64,000 bases of DNA from positions 310,001-374,000 of the forward strand of contig NZ_JANLCK010000004.1 of assembly GCF_024979315.1 (NCBI RefSeq), read 5' to 3'. The notes beneath the pieces were generated by a model that ran no database searches, was not told where the DNA came from, and was given only the letters and a program-made list of their open reading frames with translations. Shown one piece after another: positions 44,335 through 51,683 of this stretch. The translations under genes were made by a program, and so were the position numbers. Within the stretch, counting starts at the first letter, position 1; the number at the start of each line of letters is the position of its first letter. The DNA comes from Herbiconiux oxytropis (lineage in GTDB: Bacteria > Actinomycetota > Actinomycetes > Actinomycetales > Microbacteriaceae).

Positions 44335-45169
44335 ACGGCTCCGCCGGCTCGTCGGTGGGCGCGAGCTCGGCCGGCTCGAGCACGATCGCCTGGGCGCTCG
44401 AGGTGCTCGGGTTGGGCCCGAAGCCGCCGGATGCCGTCACCCAGCTGTCGACCGGGTACGTCTCCTCCCAGCCGGGCAGGTACACCGGCACGCCCACGGG
44501 CTGCGCGTCGACGGCGCAGCAGGTCACGACGAAGCGCGCGACATAGAACACGTTCTCCGGATCCTGCGGGTCGGGTGTCACGAAACCGGTCACCTCGGCC
44601 GTCTTGTCGGCGAAGTACTCCTCGCCGGCGCCCTGGCGCATGAGGGAGGCCCAGTCCTTGACCGTGAAGCCGGCGGTGTCGCTCGCGACCAGCTGGGCGG
44701 TCTCGGAGGCGTTCGCCACGGCGACGGAGTTGTTGAGGTCGCGCTGGTCGACGGTCGCCGTGGTGAGCGTCTGCGGCGGCACCACGAGCAGAGCCACCGC
44801 GGTGCCCGCGATCACGAGCACCGTCATGACCGACCAGAAGAGCTGCCGGCGCGGGGCGGTCCCGGAGCCCGTCGCTTCGTGGCCCTCGGCATCCGCGAGC
44901 CCGTCGTGGTCGTGCCCGTCGTGCCCATGCCCGTCATCACCGTCGTGCCCGTGCCCGTGCCCGTCGTCGCCGTCGCGCACCCCCGGCAGCACGGCGAACG
45001 CAGCGATCACGGCCACCCCGGCGATCACCGCCATCACCACCGTGAACTCGAAGTACCGCGGGTGGATGTAGAGTCCGAGCCGCCCGGTGGCAGCGAGCCA
45101 CACGATGGCCACGATGCCCACGAGGCTGAGCAGCACGCCACGCCAGCGGGAGAGGAGTCGTTCACGCAA
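44324..45169 (-). CDS. TIGR03943-family membrane protein (permease partner)
   Basis: A 281-residue membrane protein. Two N-terminal helices (about 10-60) are followed by a His/Asp/Gly-rich cytoplasmic loop (GHGHGHDGDDGHGHDG, residues 70-95), a third helix and an extracellular domain with VTGFVTPDPQDPENVFYVARFVVTCCAVDAQPVGVPVY. The paired cysteines and the His-rich loop suggest metal binding. It overlaps the permease gene by eight bases; this pairing (YcgQ with YcgR in Bacillus) is widespread. Confidence 0.75.
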   Translation of the reverse strand: MRERLLSRWRGVLLSLVGIVAIVWLAATGRLGLYIHPRYFEFTVVMAVIAGVAVIAAFAVLPGVRDGDDGHGHGHDGDDGHGHDGHDHDGLADAEGHEATGSGTAPRRQLFWSVMTVLVIAGTAVALLVVPPQTLTTATVDQRDLNNSVAVANASETAQLVASDTAGFTVKDWASLMRQGAGEEYFADKTAEVTGFVTPDPQDPENVFYVARFVVTCCAVDAQPVGVPVYLPGWEETYPVDSWVTASGGFGPNPSTSSAQAIVLEPAELAPTDEPAEPYVY

Positions 45170-46307
45170 GGAGGTTCACCCCGAATCCGAGTGCGAGGCT
45201 CGCCAGCCCGACCACGATGAGCAGTCGCACGAGGGTCGCCGTGGTGAAGGTGGTGCGCAGCAGCGTCACCATCTTGATGTCGAGCATCGCGCCGAACACG
45301 AGGAAGGCCACGATGCCGCCCGGCAGGAAGGTCCCGCCGAACGAGAGGATGAAGAACGCGTCGACGTTGGAGCAGATCGCGATCACGAACGCCAGGATCA
45401 TGAGGGCCAGCACCGACCAGATCGGGTTGCTGCCGAGGGCGAGGAGGATGTCGCGCGAGAGCCCCACCTGGATGGCGCCCGCGATCGCCGAGCCCACGAC
45501 GAGCGCGGGGAGCATGGCCGAGGTCTCCTCGGAGAACGCCACGACGGCGCCGCGGAGCTTGACCTTCTGGGCGGCCCGGCCGGCGGGGCTGAAGACGCCC
45601 GCGAGACCGCGGCGCGCACCAGCGCCCGCGGCCGCGTGCGAGTGGCCGGCGTGCGCCGCCTCGTGCTTGCACGCGGCGCTGAAGCCCGGCGTCAGGAGGT
45701 CATCGGGCCGCGGGTGCAGGCTGAACAGCCAGCCCACGAGGTTCGCGATCACGAACCCGCCGACGATGCGGCCCACGAGGATCCCGTCGTCCCAGCCGAA
45801 CGCCTGGTAGGTCGTGACGATCGTGACGGGGTTGAGGATCGGTGCCGCGAGGAGGAACGTCATCGCCTCCGGAACGCTGAGCCCCTTCATCATGAGGCCT
45901 CGGGCGAGCGGCACGTTGCCGCACTCGCAGACCGGCAGCAGCACCCCGAGCAGCGACAGCGCCGCCCGCCTGAGCACACGCCGACGTGGGAGGAGCCGGT
46001 GGATGACCGTGTCGGGCACCCAGAACCGCACGACGACCGAGAGCAGGATGCCGAGGAACACGAACGGCAGCGACTCGATGACGACGCTGATCGAGAGGGT
46101 GACGAAGTCGCTCAGCCGGTCGGGGATGACCGCCGTGTCCCAGCCCGAGCTGACGATGCGCAGCACAAGCAGCACGGCCGCGAGCACCGCGGCGACCACG
46201 AGCCCGCGGATCGCGAAGCGCGACCCCGATCGCGGACCCGGCCCGGTTTCCGGCTCCCGGCGAGGGGTTCCCGGAGCAGCCGTCGCACCACCGAGCTCTC
46301 GAGTCAC
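45162..46307 (-). CDS. Permease (YraQ/UPF0718 family)
   Basis: A 381-residue polytopic membrane protein. The family signature LLPVCECGNVPLARGLMMKGLS with its CECG motif is near residue 115-135, followed by AAPILNPVTIVTTY; the second half repeats this architecture with SNVDAFFILSFGGTFLPGG. A His-rich loop (HEAAHAGHSHAAAG) lies between. First gene of a three-gene operon with the TIGR03943 protein and the propeller protein. The transported ion is not known; the His and Cys residues suggest a metal. Confidence 0.82.
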   Translation of the reverse strand: MTRELGGATAAPGTPRREPETGPGPRSGSRFAIRGLVVAAVLAAVLLVLRIVSSGWDTAVIPDRLSDFVTLSISVVIESLPFVFLGILLSVVVRFWVPDTVIHRLLPRRRVLRRAALSLLGVLLPVCECGNVPLARGLMMKGLSVPEAMTFLLAAPILNPVTIVTTYQAFGWDDGILVGRIVGGFVIANLVGWLFSLHPRPDDLLTPGFSAACKHEAAHAGHSHAAAGAGARRGLAGVFSPAGRAAQKVKLRGAVVAFSEETSAMLPALVVGSAIAGAIQVGLSRDILLALGSNPIWSVLALMILAFVIAICSNVDAFFILSFGGTFLPGGIVAFLVFGAMLDIKMVTLLRTTFTTATLVRLLIVVGLASLALGFGVNLLA

Positions 46308-46326
46308 CGGACCAGCGTACGGGGCG

Positions 46327-46839
46327 CTACCCCTCCACCAGCTGAGCGAGCTGGCGCGTCACGGTTCCCCACCCGTCGTGGAACCCGAGCTCATCGTGCA
46401 TCGCCCGGTCCGCCGGATCCTTGTGCATCGCCCGCGCCCGGTAGAGGGTGCCCTGCGGATGATCGGCGAAGGAGATCTCGGCGGTGACGAACGGCTGGGC
46501 GGCCGGTCGCCAGCCACCCACGAGCGCTGTCGTCCAGACGATCCGCGACCCCTCCTCGACCGCGAGCACGCAGCCGGTGATGTGGGGCGCGAACTCCGCG
46601 CCGTCTTCGCTGATGAGGGTCTCGAACGATCCCCCGGGCCGCAGCTGCAGCTCCGCCACCCGGCACCGAGCCGGAGCGGGCACCCACCACGCCTCCAGCC
46701 GGCGCGGATCCGCCCACGCCCGCCACACCGTCTCCCGCGGCGCCGCGATCACGCGACTCACCTCGAGATCGAGCTCGGGGTCGAGCACTGCATCTGCTCC
46801 AGCGGCTGCCCCTGCCCCTGCTCCTGCTGCCTCCGTCAT
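46327..46839 (-). CDS. SRPBCC (AHSA1-like) protein coupled to ArsR regulator
   Basis: A 170-residue START-fold protein. After an Ala/Gly-rich N-terminus the domain runs LEVSRVIAAPRETVWRAWADPRRLEAWW, LQLRPGGSFETLI, and HDGWGTVTRQLAQLVEG at the end. The start overlaps the ArsR gene stop by four bases. ArsR-SRPBCC pairs are common in actinobacteria; the SRPBCC partner probably binds or acts on the inducer, which is unknown. Confidence 0.78.
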   Translation of the reverse strand: MTEAAGAGAGAAAGADAVLDPELDLEVSRVIAAPRETVWRAWADPRRLEAWWVPAPARCRVAELQLRPGGSFETLISEDGAEFAPHITGCVLAVEEGSRIVWTTALVGGWRPAAQPFVTAEISFADHPQGTLYRARAMHKDPADRAMHDELGFHDGWGTVTRQLAQLVEG

Positions 46840-47186
46840 GATCCGTCTTCCCTTTCGTCGTCCGTCCCGCTCAGCACGAAGCGCTCGAGGCGGTCGGTGC
46901 GGGACTCCCACACCGCCCTCTCCTCGGCGAGCCACCCGTCCACCGCCGCGAAGGCGTGCGGTTCGAGCACGCACTCGCGCACCCTCCCCCGCTTGACGGT
47001 GCGGATGCATCCGCTCGTCTCGAGCACCCGGATGTGCTTGAGGAACGAGGTGAGAGCCATCTCGAACGGCTCCGCGAGCTCTCCCACGCTCGCCGGTCCC
47101 GTACCGAGGCGGCGCACGACGGCGCGGCGGGTGGGGTCGGAGAGCGCGTGGAAGACCTCGTCGAGACGTTCCGCATACTGAGCCAT
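46836..47186 (-). CDS. ArsR-family transcriptional regulator
   Basis: Winged-helix repressor of 116 residues. The HTH runs EVFHALSDPTRRAVVRRLGTGPASVGELAEPFEMALTSFLKHIRVLETSGCI. The single pair-like cysteines are only two (SGCI, RECV) and not in the metal-site positions of ArsR/SmtB, so it is not an obvious metal sensor. First gene of the two-gene unit with the SRPBCC gene; a short AT-rich gap upstream holds the promoter. Confidence 0.83.
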   Translation of the reverse strand: MAQYAERLDEVFHALSDPTRRAVVRRLGTGPASVGELAEPFEMALTSFLKHIRVLETSGCIRTVKRGRVRECVLEPHAFAAVDGWLAEERAVWESRTDRLERFVLSGTDDEREDGS

Positions 47187-47210
47187 GCGGCTAACTTAGC
47201 GGGCGTGACA

Positions 47211-47228
47211 CTGAGCCGCAAGGCTCAG
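47211..47228 (-). terminator. Hairpin after the DHA2 transporter gene
   Basis: A perfect 7-base stem (CTGAGCC/GGCTCAG) with a 4-base loop lies 14 bases beyond the MFS stop and upstream of the ArsR gene. No T-run follows, so it may be a weak terminator. Confidence 0.45.
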
Positions 47229-47241
47229 CTATGAATCGGGG

Positions 47242-48780
47242 TCAGCGGGTGCGCAGGCGGCGGAAGACCACCCAGACCACGACTGCCGCCATGAGCGCGA
47301 GGGCTGTGGCTGCGGCCGTGAGCACACCGACCCCGCTCTCGAACGCGTGCTGCGCGGAGGCGAGCAGCGCTGCCCCGAGGTCGGCCGGCAGCTGCTCGGA
47401 GACCGACACGGCACCGCCCAGGGTCTCCCCCGCGGCGTGCGTCTGCTCGGCCGTCAGCCCGGCGGGCACCGAGACCTGCGCGCGGTAGAACGCCGTCAGC
47501 ACCGTGCCGAGGGTGGCCGTGCCGATCACGGCACCGAGCTCGTAGGCCGTCTCGGAGATGGCGGAGGCCGCTCCCGCCTTCGCGGGCGGCACGCTCGAGA
47601 CGATGATGTCGTTCGAGAGGGTCTGCGACAGCCCGATGCCGAGCTCGAGGAACCCGAAGGTGATCACGATGGCCGCGATGCTGAGGTCGCCCCGCATCAC
47701 GAACGCGAGGCCGAACCCGAACGCCACGAGCAGGAGCCCCACGAGCAGCAGGTTCTCGGGCCGGAACCGGCGCGCGAGCTTCACCACCCCGAGCCCCGAG
47801 ACCACCGAGATCAGGGCCCCGGGCAGCAGCACGAGCCCGGCCACCAGAGGGCTCAGCCCGAGCACGAGCTGGAGGTGCTGCGAGACGAAGAAGATGAACG
47901 CGATGAGCGCCACGATCGAGAGGAAGTTCGCGAGGATCGACGCGGTGAACGGCCCGTGGGCGAACAGCCTCATGTCCAGCAGCGGATTCTCGCTCCGCAG
48001 CTGCCGCCGCACGAACCAGGCGACGCCGACGACGCCGAGCACACCGGCGGCCGCGGCCGGCCCCCACTGCGCGAGATCGCCGAAGCCGTCGTGCGCGAGC
48101 GTCTTGATGGCGTAGACGATCCCGAGCATGCCGAGGAACGACACGACCACGCTCGGGATGTCGAGAGGGCCCGGATGCGGATCCTTCGACTCGGGGATGA
48201 GGAAGGGCCCGAGCACGAGCAGTGGGATGAGGATCGGCACGGCCACGAGGAACACGGCGCCCCAGGGGAAGGCCTGCAGCAGGGCTCCGCCGATGATGGG
48301 CCCGAGGCTCGAGCCCACGGCGAACGCGGCCGCCCAGATGGCGATCGCGAGCCGCCGGCGGTCGGCGTCGGGGAAGATGTTGCGGATGAGCCCGAGCGTC
48401 GAGGGCATGAGCATGGCCCCGAAGAAGCCGAGTGCGGCGCGTGCCGCGACGAGCAGCTCGGCCGTGGGCGAGAAGGCCGCCACCACGGAGACGACGGCGA
48501 ACCCGGTGGCGCCGATGAGCAGCAGTCGCCGCCGACCGAACCGGTCGCCGAGCCCACCCATGGTCACGAGGAGCGAGGCCAGCACGAGGGAGTAGATGTC
48601 GATCATCCAGAGCTGGGTCGACGCATCCGGTCGCAGCTGCTCGGTGATGGTGGGCAGCGCGAAGCTCAGCACCGTGTTGTCGATCGAGACCAGCAGCACG
48701 GGCAGCAGCAGGATGGCGAGCGCGAACCAGGCACGGCGCGGCGTGCCCGCCTGCGTGGCGGCGGGGTGGAGCGTGGTCAT
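47242..48780 (-). CDS. MFS drug-efflux transporter, DHA2 family (14 helices)
   Basis: Proton-driven multidrug exporter of 512 residues with 14 hydrophobic segments. Motif A is GGLGDRFGRRRLLLIG, motif C-like SSLGPIIGGALLQAFPWGAVFLV, and the opening LPVLLVSIDNTVLSFALPTI contains the family D-N-T motif. Its ATG overlaps the TetR gene stop (ATGA), so the exporter is produced with its likely repressor. The ATG at 48780 gives normal length. Confidence 0.87.
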   Translation of the reverse strand: MTTLHPAATQAGTPRRAWFALAILLLPVLLVSIDNTVLSFALPTITEQLRPDASTQLWMIDIYSLVLASLLVTMGGLGDRFGRRRLLLIGATGFAVVSVVAAFSPTAELLVAARAALGFFGAMLMPSTLGLIRNIFPDADRRRLAIAIWAAAFAVGSSLGPIIGGALLQAFPWGAVFLVAVPILIPLLVLGPFLIPESKDPHPGPLDIPSVVVSFLGMLGIVYAIKTLAHDGFGDLAQWGPAAAAGVLGVVGVAWFVRRQLRSENPLLDMRLFAHGPFTASILANFLSIVALIAFIFFVSQHLQLVLGLSPLVAGLVLLPGALISVVSGLGVVKLARRFRPENLLLVGLLLVAFGFGLAFVMRGDLSIAAIVITFGFLELGIGLSQTLSNDIIVSSVPPAKAGAASAISETAYELGAVIGTATLGTVLTAFYRAQVSVPAGLTAEQTHAAGETLGGAVSVSEQLPADLGAALLASAQHAFESGVGVLTAAATALALMAAVVVWVVFRRLRTR

Positions 48781-49340
48781 GAGGTGCTTTCGGTGGTGGA
48801 GGAGGTGCGCGACGGAGTCGGGCCGGATGCGGCGCGTGAGAAGTGCTCGATCAGGGCGTCGCGCTCCTCGGCGGGCACGGGCGTGCCCATGACCGAGTTG
48901 AGCAGCAGCCCGTCGCCCACGAGGCGCACGATGAGCGCCTGGAACGGGTCGCCGAACTCGGCGGTGAGGGCGCGCGTGAGGTCGACGACGAACGCGTCGA
49001 ACGACGGATGACCCTCGATGCCCGCGGCGCGCATGGCCTGGTAGCAGGTGAAGATCACGAAGAAGTCGTCGAGCTCTCCCGAGTCGGGCACCGAGGTCTC
49101 GAGGTAGGCCCGCGAGACGGGCGCCGACAGGCGGGCCCGCTCGAAGGTCTCGGTGGTGCGCAGGCCCACCATCTCGACGAGTGCGCCGAGGAGCGCGGGA
49201 CGGTTGGGGAAGTGGTGGGTGAGCCCGCCCTTGGACACGCCGGCGGCCTTCGCCACGGCATCCATCGAGGGCAGCGCGCCCGCGCGGATGGTGAGCTCCC
49301 GCATGGTCTCGAGGATGTGGGCACGCGCGTCTGACTGCAT
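48777..49340 (-). CDS. TetR-family transcriptional repressor
   Basis: A 187-residue repressor. The HTH is at about 7-55: ILETMRELTIRAGALPSMDAVAKAAGVSKGGLTHHFPNRPALL; the rest is the ligand domain. First gene of the TetR-MFS unit. A strong palindrome 12 bases upstream is almost certainly its operator, so it probably represses itself and the exporter until a drug binds. Confidence 0.88.
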   Translation of the reverse strand: MQSDARAHILETMRELTIRAGALPSMDAVAKAAGVSKGGLTHHFPNRPALLGALVEMVGLRTTETFERARLSAPVSRAYLETSVPDSGELDDFFVIFTCYQAMRAAGIEGHPSFDAFVVDLTRALTAEFGDPFQALIVRLVGDGLLLNSVMGTPVPAEERDALIEHFSRAASGPTPSRTSSTTESTS

Positions 49341-49346
49341 GCTTCC

Positions 49347-49380
49347 ACACTAACAGACCGACCGGTCGGTCTGTTCGTGT
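49347..49380. promoter_or_regulatory. TetR operator: 34-base near-perfect palindrome
   Basis: A perfect 24-base palindrome centred at 49363/49364 (AACAGACCGACC and its inverse), extended by ACAC/GTGT arms across one T/C mismatch. It lies directly upstream of the TetR start, over the expected promoter. Confidence 0.85.
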
Positions 49381-49383
49381 GCG

Positions 49384-51540
49384 CTACAGCAGGCCTTGGG
49401 CTGCGAGCTCCCAGCGGATGGAGGGAGCGACCTTCTTGGCGTACTCCGGTGTCATGTGCACCTGGTCGTACTTCGTAGGGGTCGTCCCGGCGAAAGCCGG
49501 GCAGTAGCCCTCGGCGCAGCTGAAGCCGAGCGAGCTCACGACGTGGTCGCCGGTCCCGGAGGCCGCGACCGCCGCTTCGAAGCTCGCCTGGAAGTCGCTC
49601 CACGCCGGATCGATCCCCGTGGTGCAGTCCTGCGGGCTCGTCACGGGCGAGTAGCACGCGCCGAGATTGCCGCCGAGGGGCGGCGGCGCGAGGTGGACGA
49701 CGCGGCCGGGCACGCCGTACTGGGCCGACTCCGCGAGGGTCGATGCGACGAGGTCACCGGTCGAGAGCGGCCGCCGGTCGGTCGTGTTGCCGAGTGCATA
49801 GGCGTTCGAGACCACCACGAGCTGGGGCTGCTCGGCGGCGATGCGCTCGGCGATCTCCTGCTTGCGAGCGGGGCACGCATCCATCACGCCGGCACCGTCG
49901 TTCTGCACGAGCACATCGGTGAAACGGCAGCCGTAGAGCCCAACGGTGGTCACCCGCCACTGGCCCCCGCTCGACTCTGCGATCTCCTTGAAGGCCGGCG
50001 CGTAGGCGAGGGCTGTGGAGTCGCCCACGAGGTAGAGGCGGTTCGGCGCGTTGCCGTCGCCCCAGCTGCAGCGGTCGAAGTCGGGGCTGCCGCCCACGGC
50101 GAAGCATCCGGCGGCGGGGTTGCGGCTCGAGCCGTCGGCGATCGCCTGGTCCATCGAGGGCGAGAGGTCGCCCGGCCACTCCGTGGCGGAGGCGGCGTTC
50201 CAGAGCTCGATCTGCAGGGCGTCCTCGGGGTTGACGGTGGCCGGATCGGCGGCGGGATCGCCCGGGGCGGCGCCGGGCGCCTGTTCGCCCGCGGCGGGGG
50301 CGTCGGGCTGCGGCAGCGCGAGCGGCCCGCTCCCCCGCGCCGACAGCTGCACGGTGACCGCGACGGCCACCACGATCACCACGAGGCCGAGCGACGAGAG
50401 GATGAACTGCGCGCCGAATCGCTCGCGCCAGGACTGCCAGGCCTCCGCGGCGGCTTCGCCCCGCGCCCGCAGCCACGGCGACCGGTGCAGCGGCTGCTCC
50501 ACCAGGAAGTACGACACGAGCGCGAGCGCGAGACCGAGCCCCAGGATGAGCAGGTCGCCCTGGAGGCTCCGCACCGGCATGAGCACGGCGAGGAACACGA
50601 GCACCGGGAAGTGCCAGAGGTAGAGCGAGTAGGAGATGTCGCCGAAGAACCGGCTGACGGGATTCGTGAGCGGGAAGAGGAGGTGCTTCGGCGTGCGGCC
50701 GAGCCCCGAGACGAGCACCGCGGCCGTCGCGAGCACGGGCAGGGCCGCCCACGGCGCCGGGAAGAGCACGGTGTCGTCGATCACGAAGAACGAGACCAGG
50801 ATGCCTGCGAGCCCGGCCCAGCCCAGCACGGCCCGGAGAGCGAGCGGCAGGCGCGCGAGCAGGGGCGCCGCCGTGGCGAGCAGGGCGCCGAGCCCGAGCT
50901 CCCAGACCCTCGTGAGGGTGGAGAAGTAGGCGACCGGAGCGTCGGCGGCGCTCTGCCAGAGCGCGAAGGCGAACGACGCCGCCACGAGCACGGTGAGCAG
51001 CAGACCGGCCGCCGCCCGCCCGCGCTTGCGGAACAGCAGCAGCACCACGAGCAGCAGCACGGGCCAGATGATGTAGAACTGCTCCTCCACCGAGAGCGAC
51101 CAGAAATGCTGCAGGGGCGACACCGCGTCGTCCATCGCGAAGTAGTCGGTACCCTCGGCCGCGAACCGCCAGTTCGACACCAGGAGGAACGACGACGCGG
51201 CGTCCCACGCGGTCTGCACGAAGCGCGGCTGGTTGAACAGGAACCAGGCGGCCATGGTCGTGGCGGCGAGCACGAGCACCGCGGCAGGCGCTATGCGGCG
51301 AAGGCGCGTGGCCCAGAAGCGCCGGAGGGAGAGCCGGCCATGCGTCTCGTGGTCGCGGATCAGCACGCCGGTGATGAGGAATCCGGAGATCACGAAGAAG
51401 ACGTCGACCCCCACGAAGCCGCCGCGCGGCCAGCCCAGCACGTGGGCGAGCACCACCGCGACCACGGCCACGGCCCGCAAGCCCTGGATGTCGGAACGGA
51501 AGCGGTCTTCTGGCACGTCTGTCTTCATGGCGGAGATCAC
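49384..51540 (-). CDS. OafA/YrhL-type acyltransferase with C-terminal SGNH domain
   Basis: Membrane O-acyltransferase of 718 residues, likely to acetylate an exported glycan or the wall. The first 370 residues contain about ten membrane helices with the acyltransferase-3 signatures FRSDIQGLRAVAVVAVVLAH (catalytic His), VDVFFVISGFLIT and QHFWSLSVEEQFYIIWP. The extracellular C-terminal SGNH domain has YLVGDSTALAYAP (Ser) and DQVHMTPEYA (Asp, His). A Pro/Ala-rich linker joins them. The GTG at 51540 has GGAAGGG upstream; an ATG at 51528 is possible. Confidence 0.87.
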   Translation of the reverse strand: MISAMKTDVPEDRFRSDIQGLRAVAVVAVVLAHVLGWPRGGFVGVDVFFVISGFLITGVLIRDHETHGRLSLRRFWATRLRRIAPAAVLVLAATTMAAWFLFNQPRFVQTAWDAASSFLLVSNWRFAAEGTDYFAMDDAVSPLQHFWSLSVEEQFYIIWPVLLLVVLLLFRKRGRAAAGLLLTVLVAASFAFALWQSAADAPVAYFSTLTRVWELGLGALLATAAPLLARLPLALRAVLGWAGLAGILVSFFVIDDTVLFPAPWAALPVLATAAVLVSGLGRTPKHLLFPLTNPVSRFFGDISYSLYLWHFPVLVFLAVLMPVRSLQGDLLILGLGLALALVSYFLVEQPLHRSPWLRARGEAAAEAWQSWRERFGAQFILSSLGLVVIVVAVAVTVQLSARGSGPLALPQPDAPAAGEQAPGAAPGDPAADPATVNPEDALQIELWNAASATEWPGDLSPSMDQAIADGSSRNPAAGCFAVGGSPDFDRCSWGDGNAPNRLYLVGDSTALAYAPAFKEIAESSGGQWRVTTVGLYGCRFTDVLVQNDGAGVMDACPARKQEIAERIAAEQPQLVVVSNAYALGNTTDRRPLSTGDLVASTLAESAQYGVPGRVVHLAPPPLGGNLGACYSPVTSPQDCTTGIDPAWSDFQASFEAAVAASGTGDHVVSSLGFSCAEGYCPAFAGTTPTKYDQVHMTPEYAKKVAPSIRWELAAQGLL

Positions 51541-51584
51541 ACTAGCGCCCTTCCGCGACGTGTCCGGTCACATCCCTCGCTTTC

Positions 51585-51598
51585 CCGACAGCTGTCGG
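51585..51598. promoter_or_regulatory. 14-base palindrome upstream of the acyltransferase gene
   Basis: CCGACAGCTGTCGG is a perfect palindrome 45 bases before the acyltransferase GTG. It could be an operator or a hairpin; no regulator is adjacent. Confidence 0.35.
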
Positions 51599-51645
51599 TG
51601 AGCGCTGCCATCGTCGCAGCGTCTCGGCTGGGACCGCCGAGCGGC

Positions 51646-51683
51646 GTCAATCGAGCGGGGTCAGTCGAGCGGGGTCAGTCGAC
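51646..51683. repeat. 14-base tandem repeat at the 3' end of the CYTH-CHAD gene
   Basis: GTCARTCGAGCGGG occurs at 51646-51659 and 51660-51673, with a third partial copy from 51674 that includes the CYTH-CHAD stop codon. Each unit carries TCA, which is TGA on the coding strand. Confidence 0.6.
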
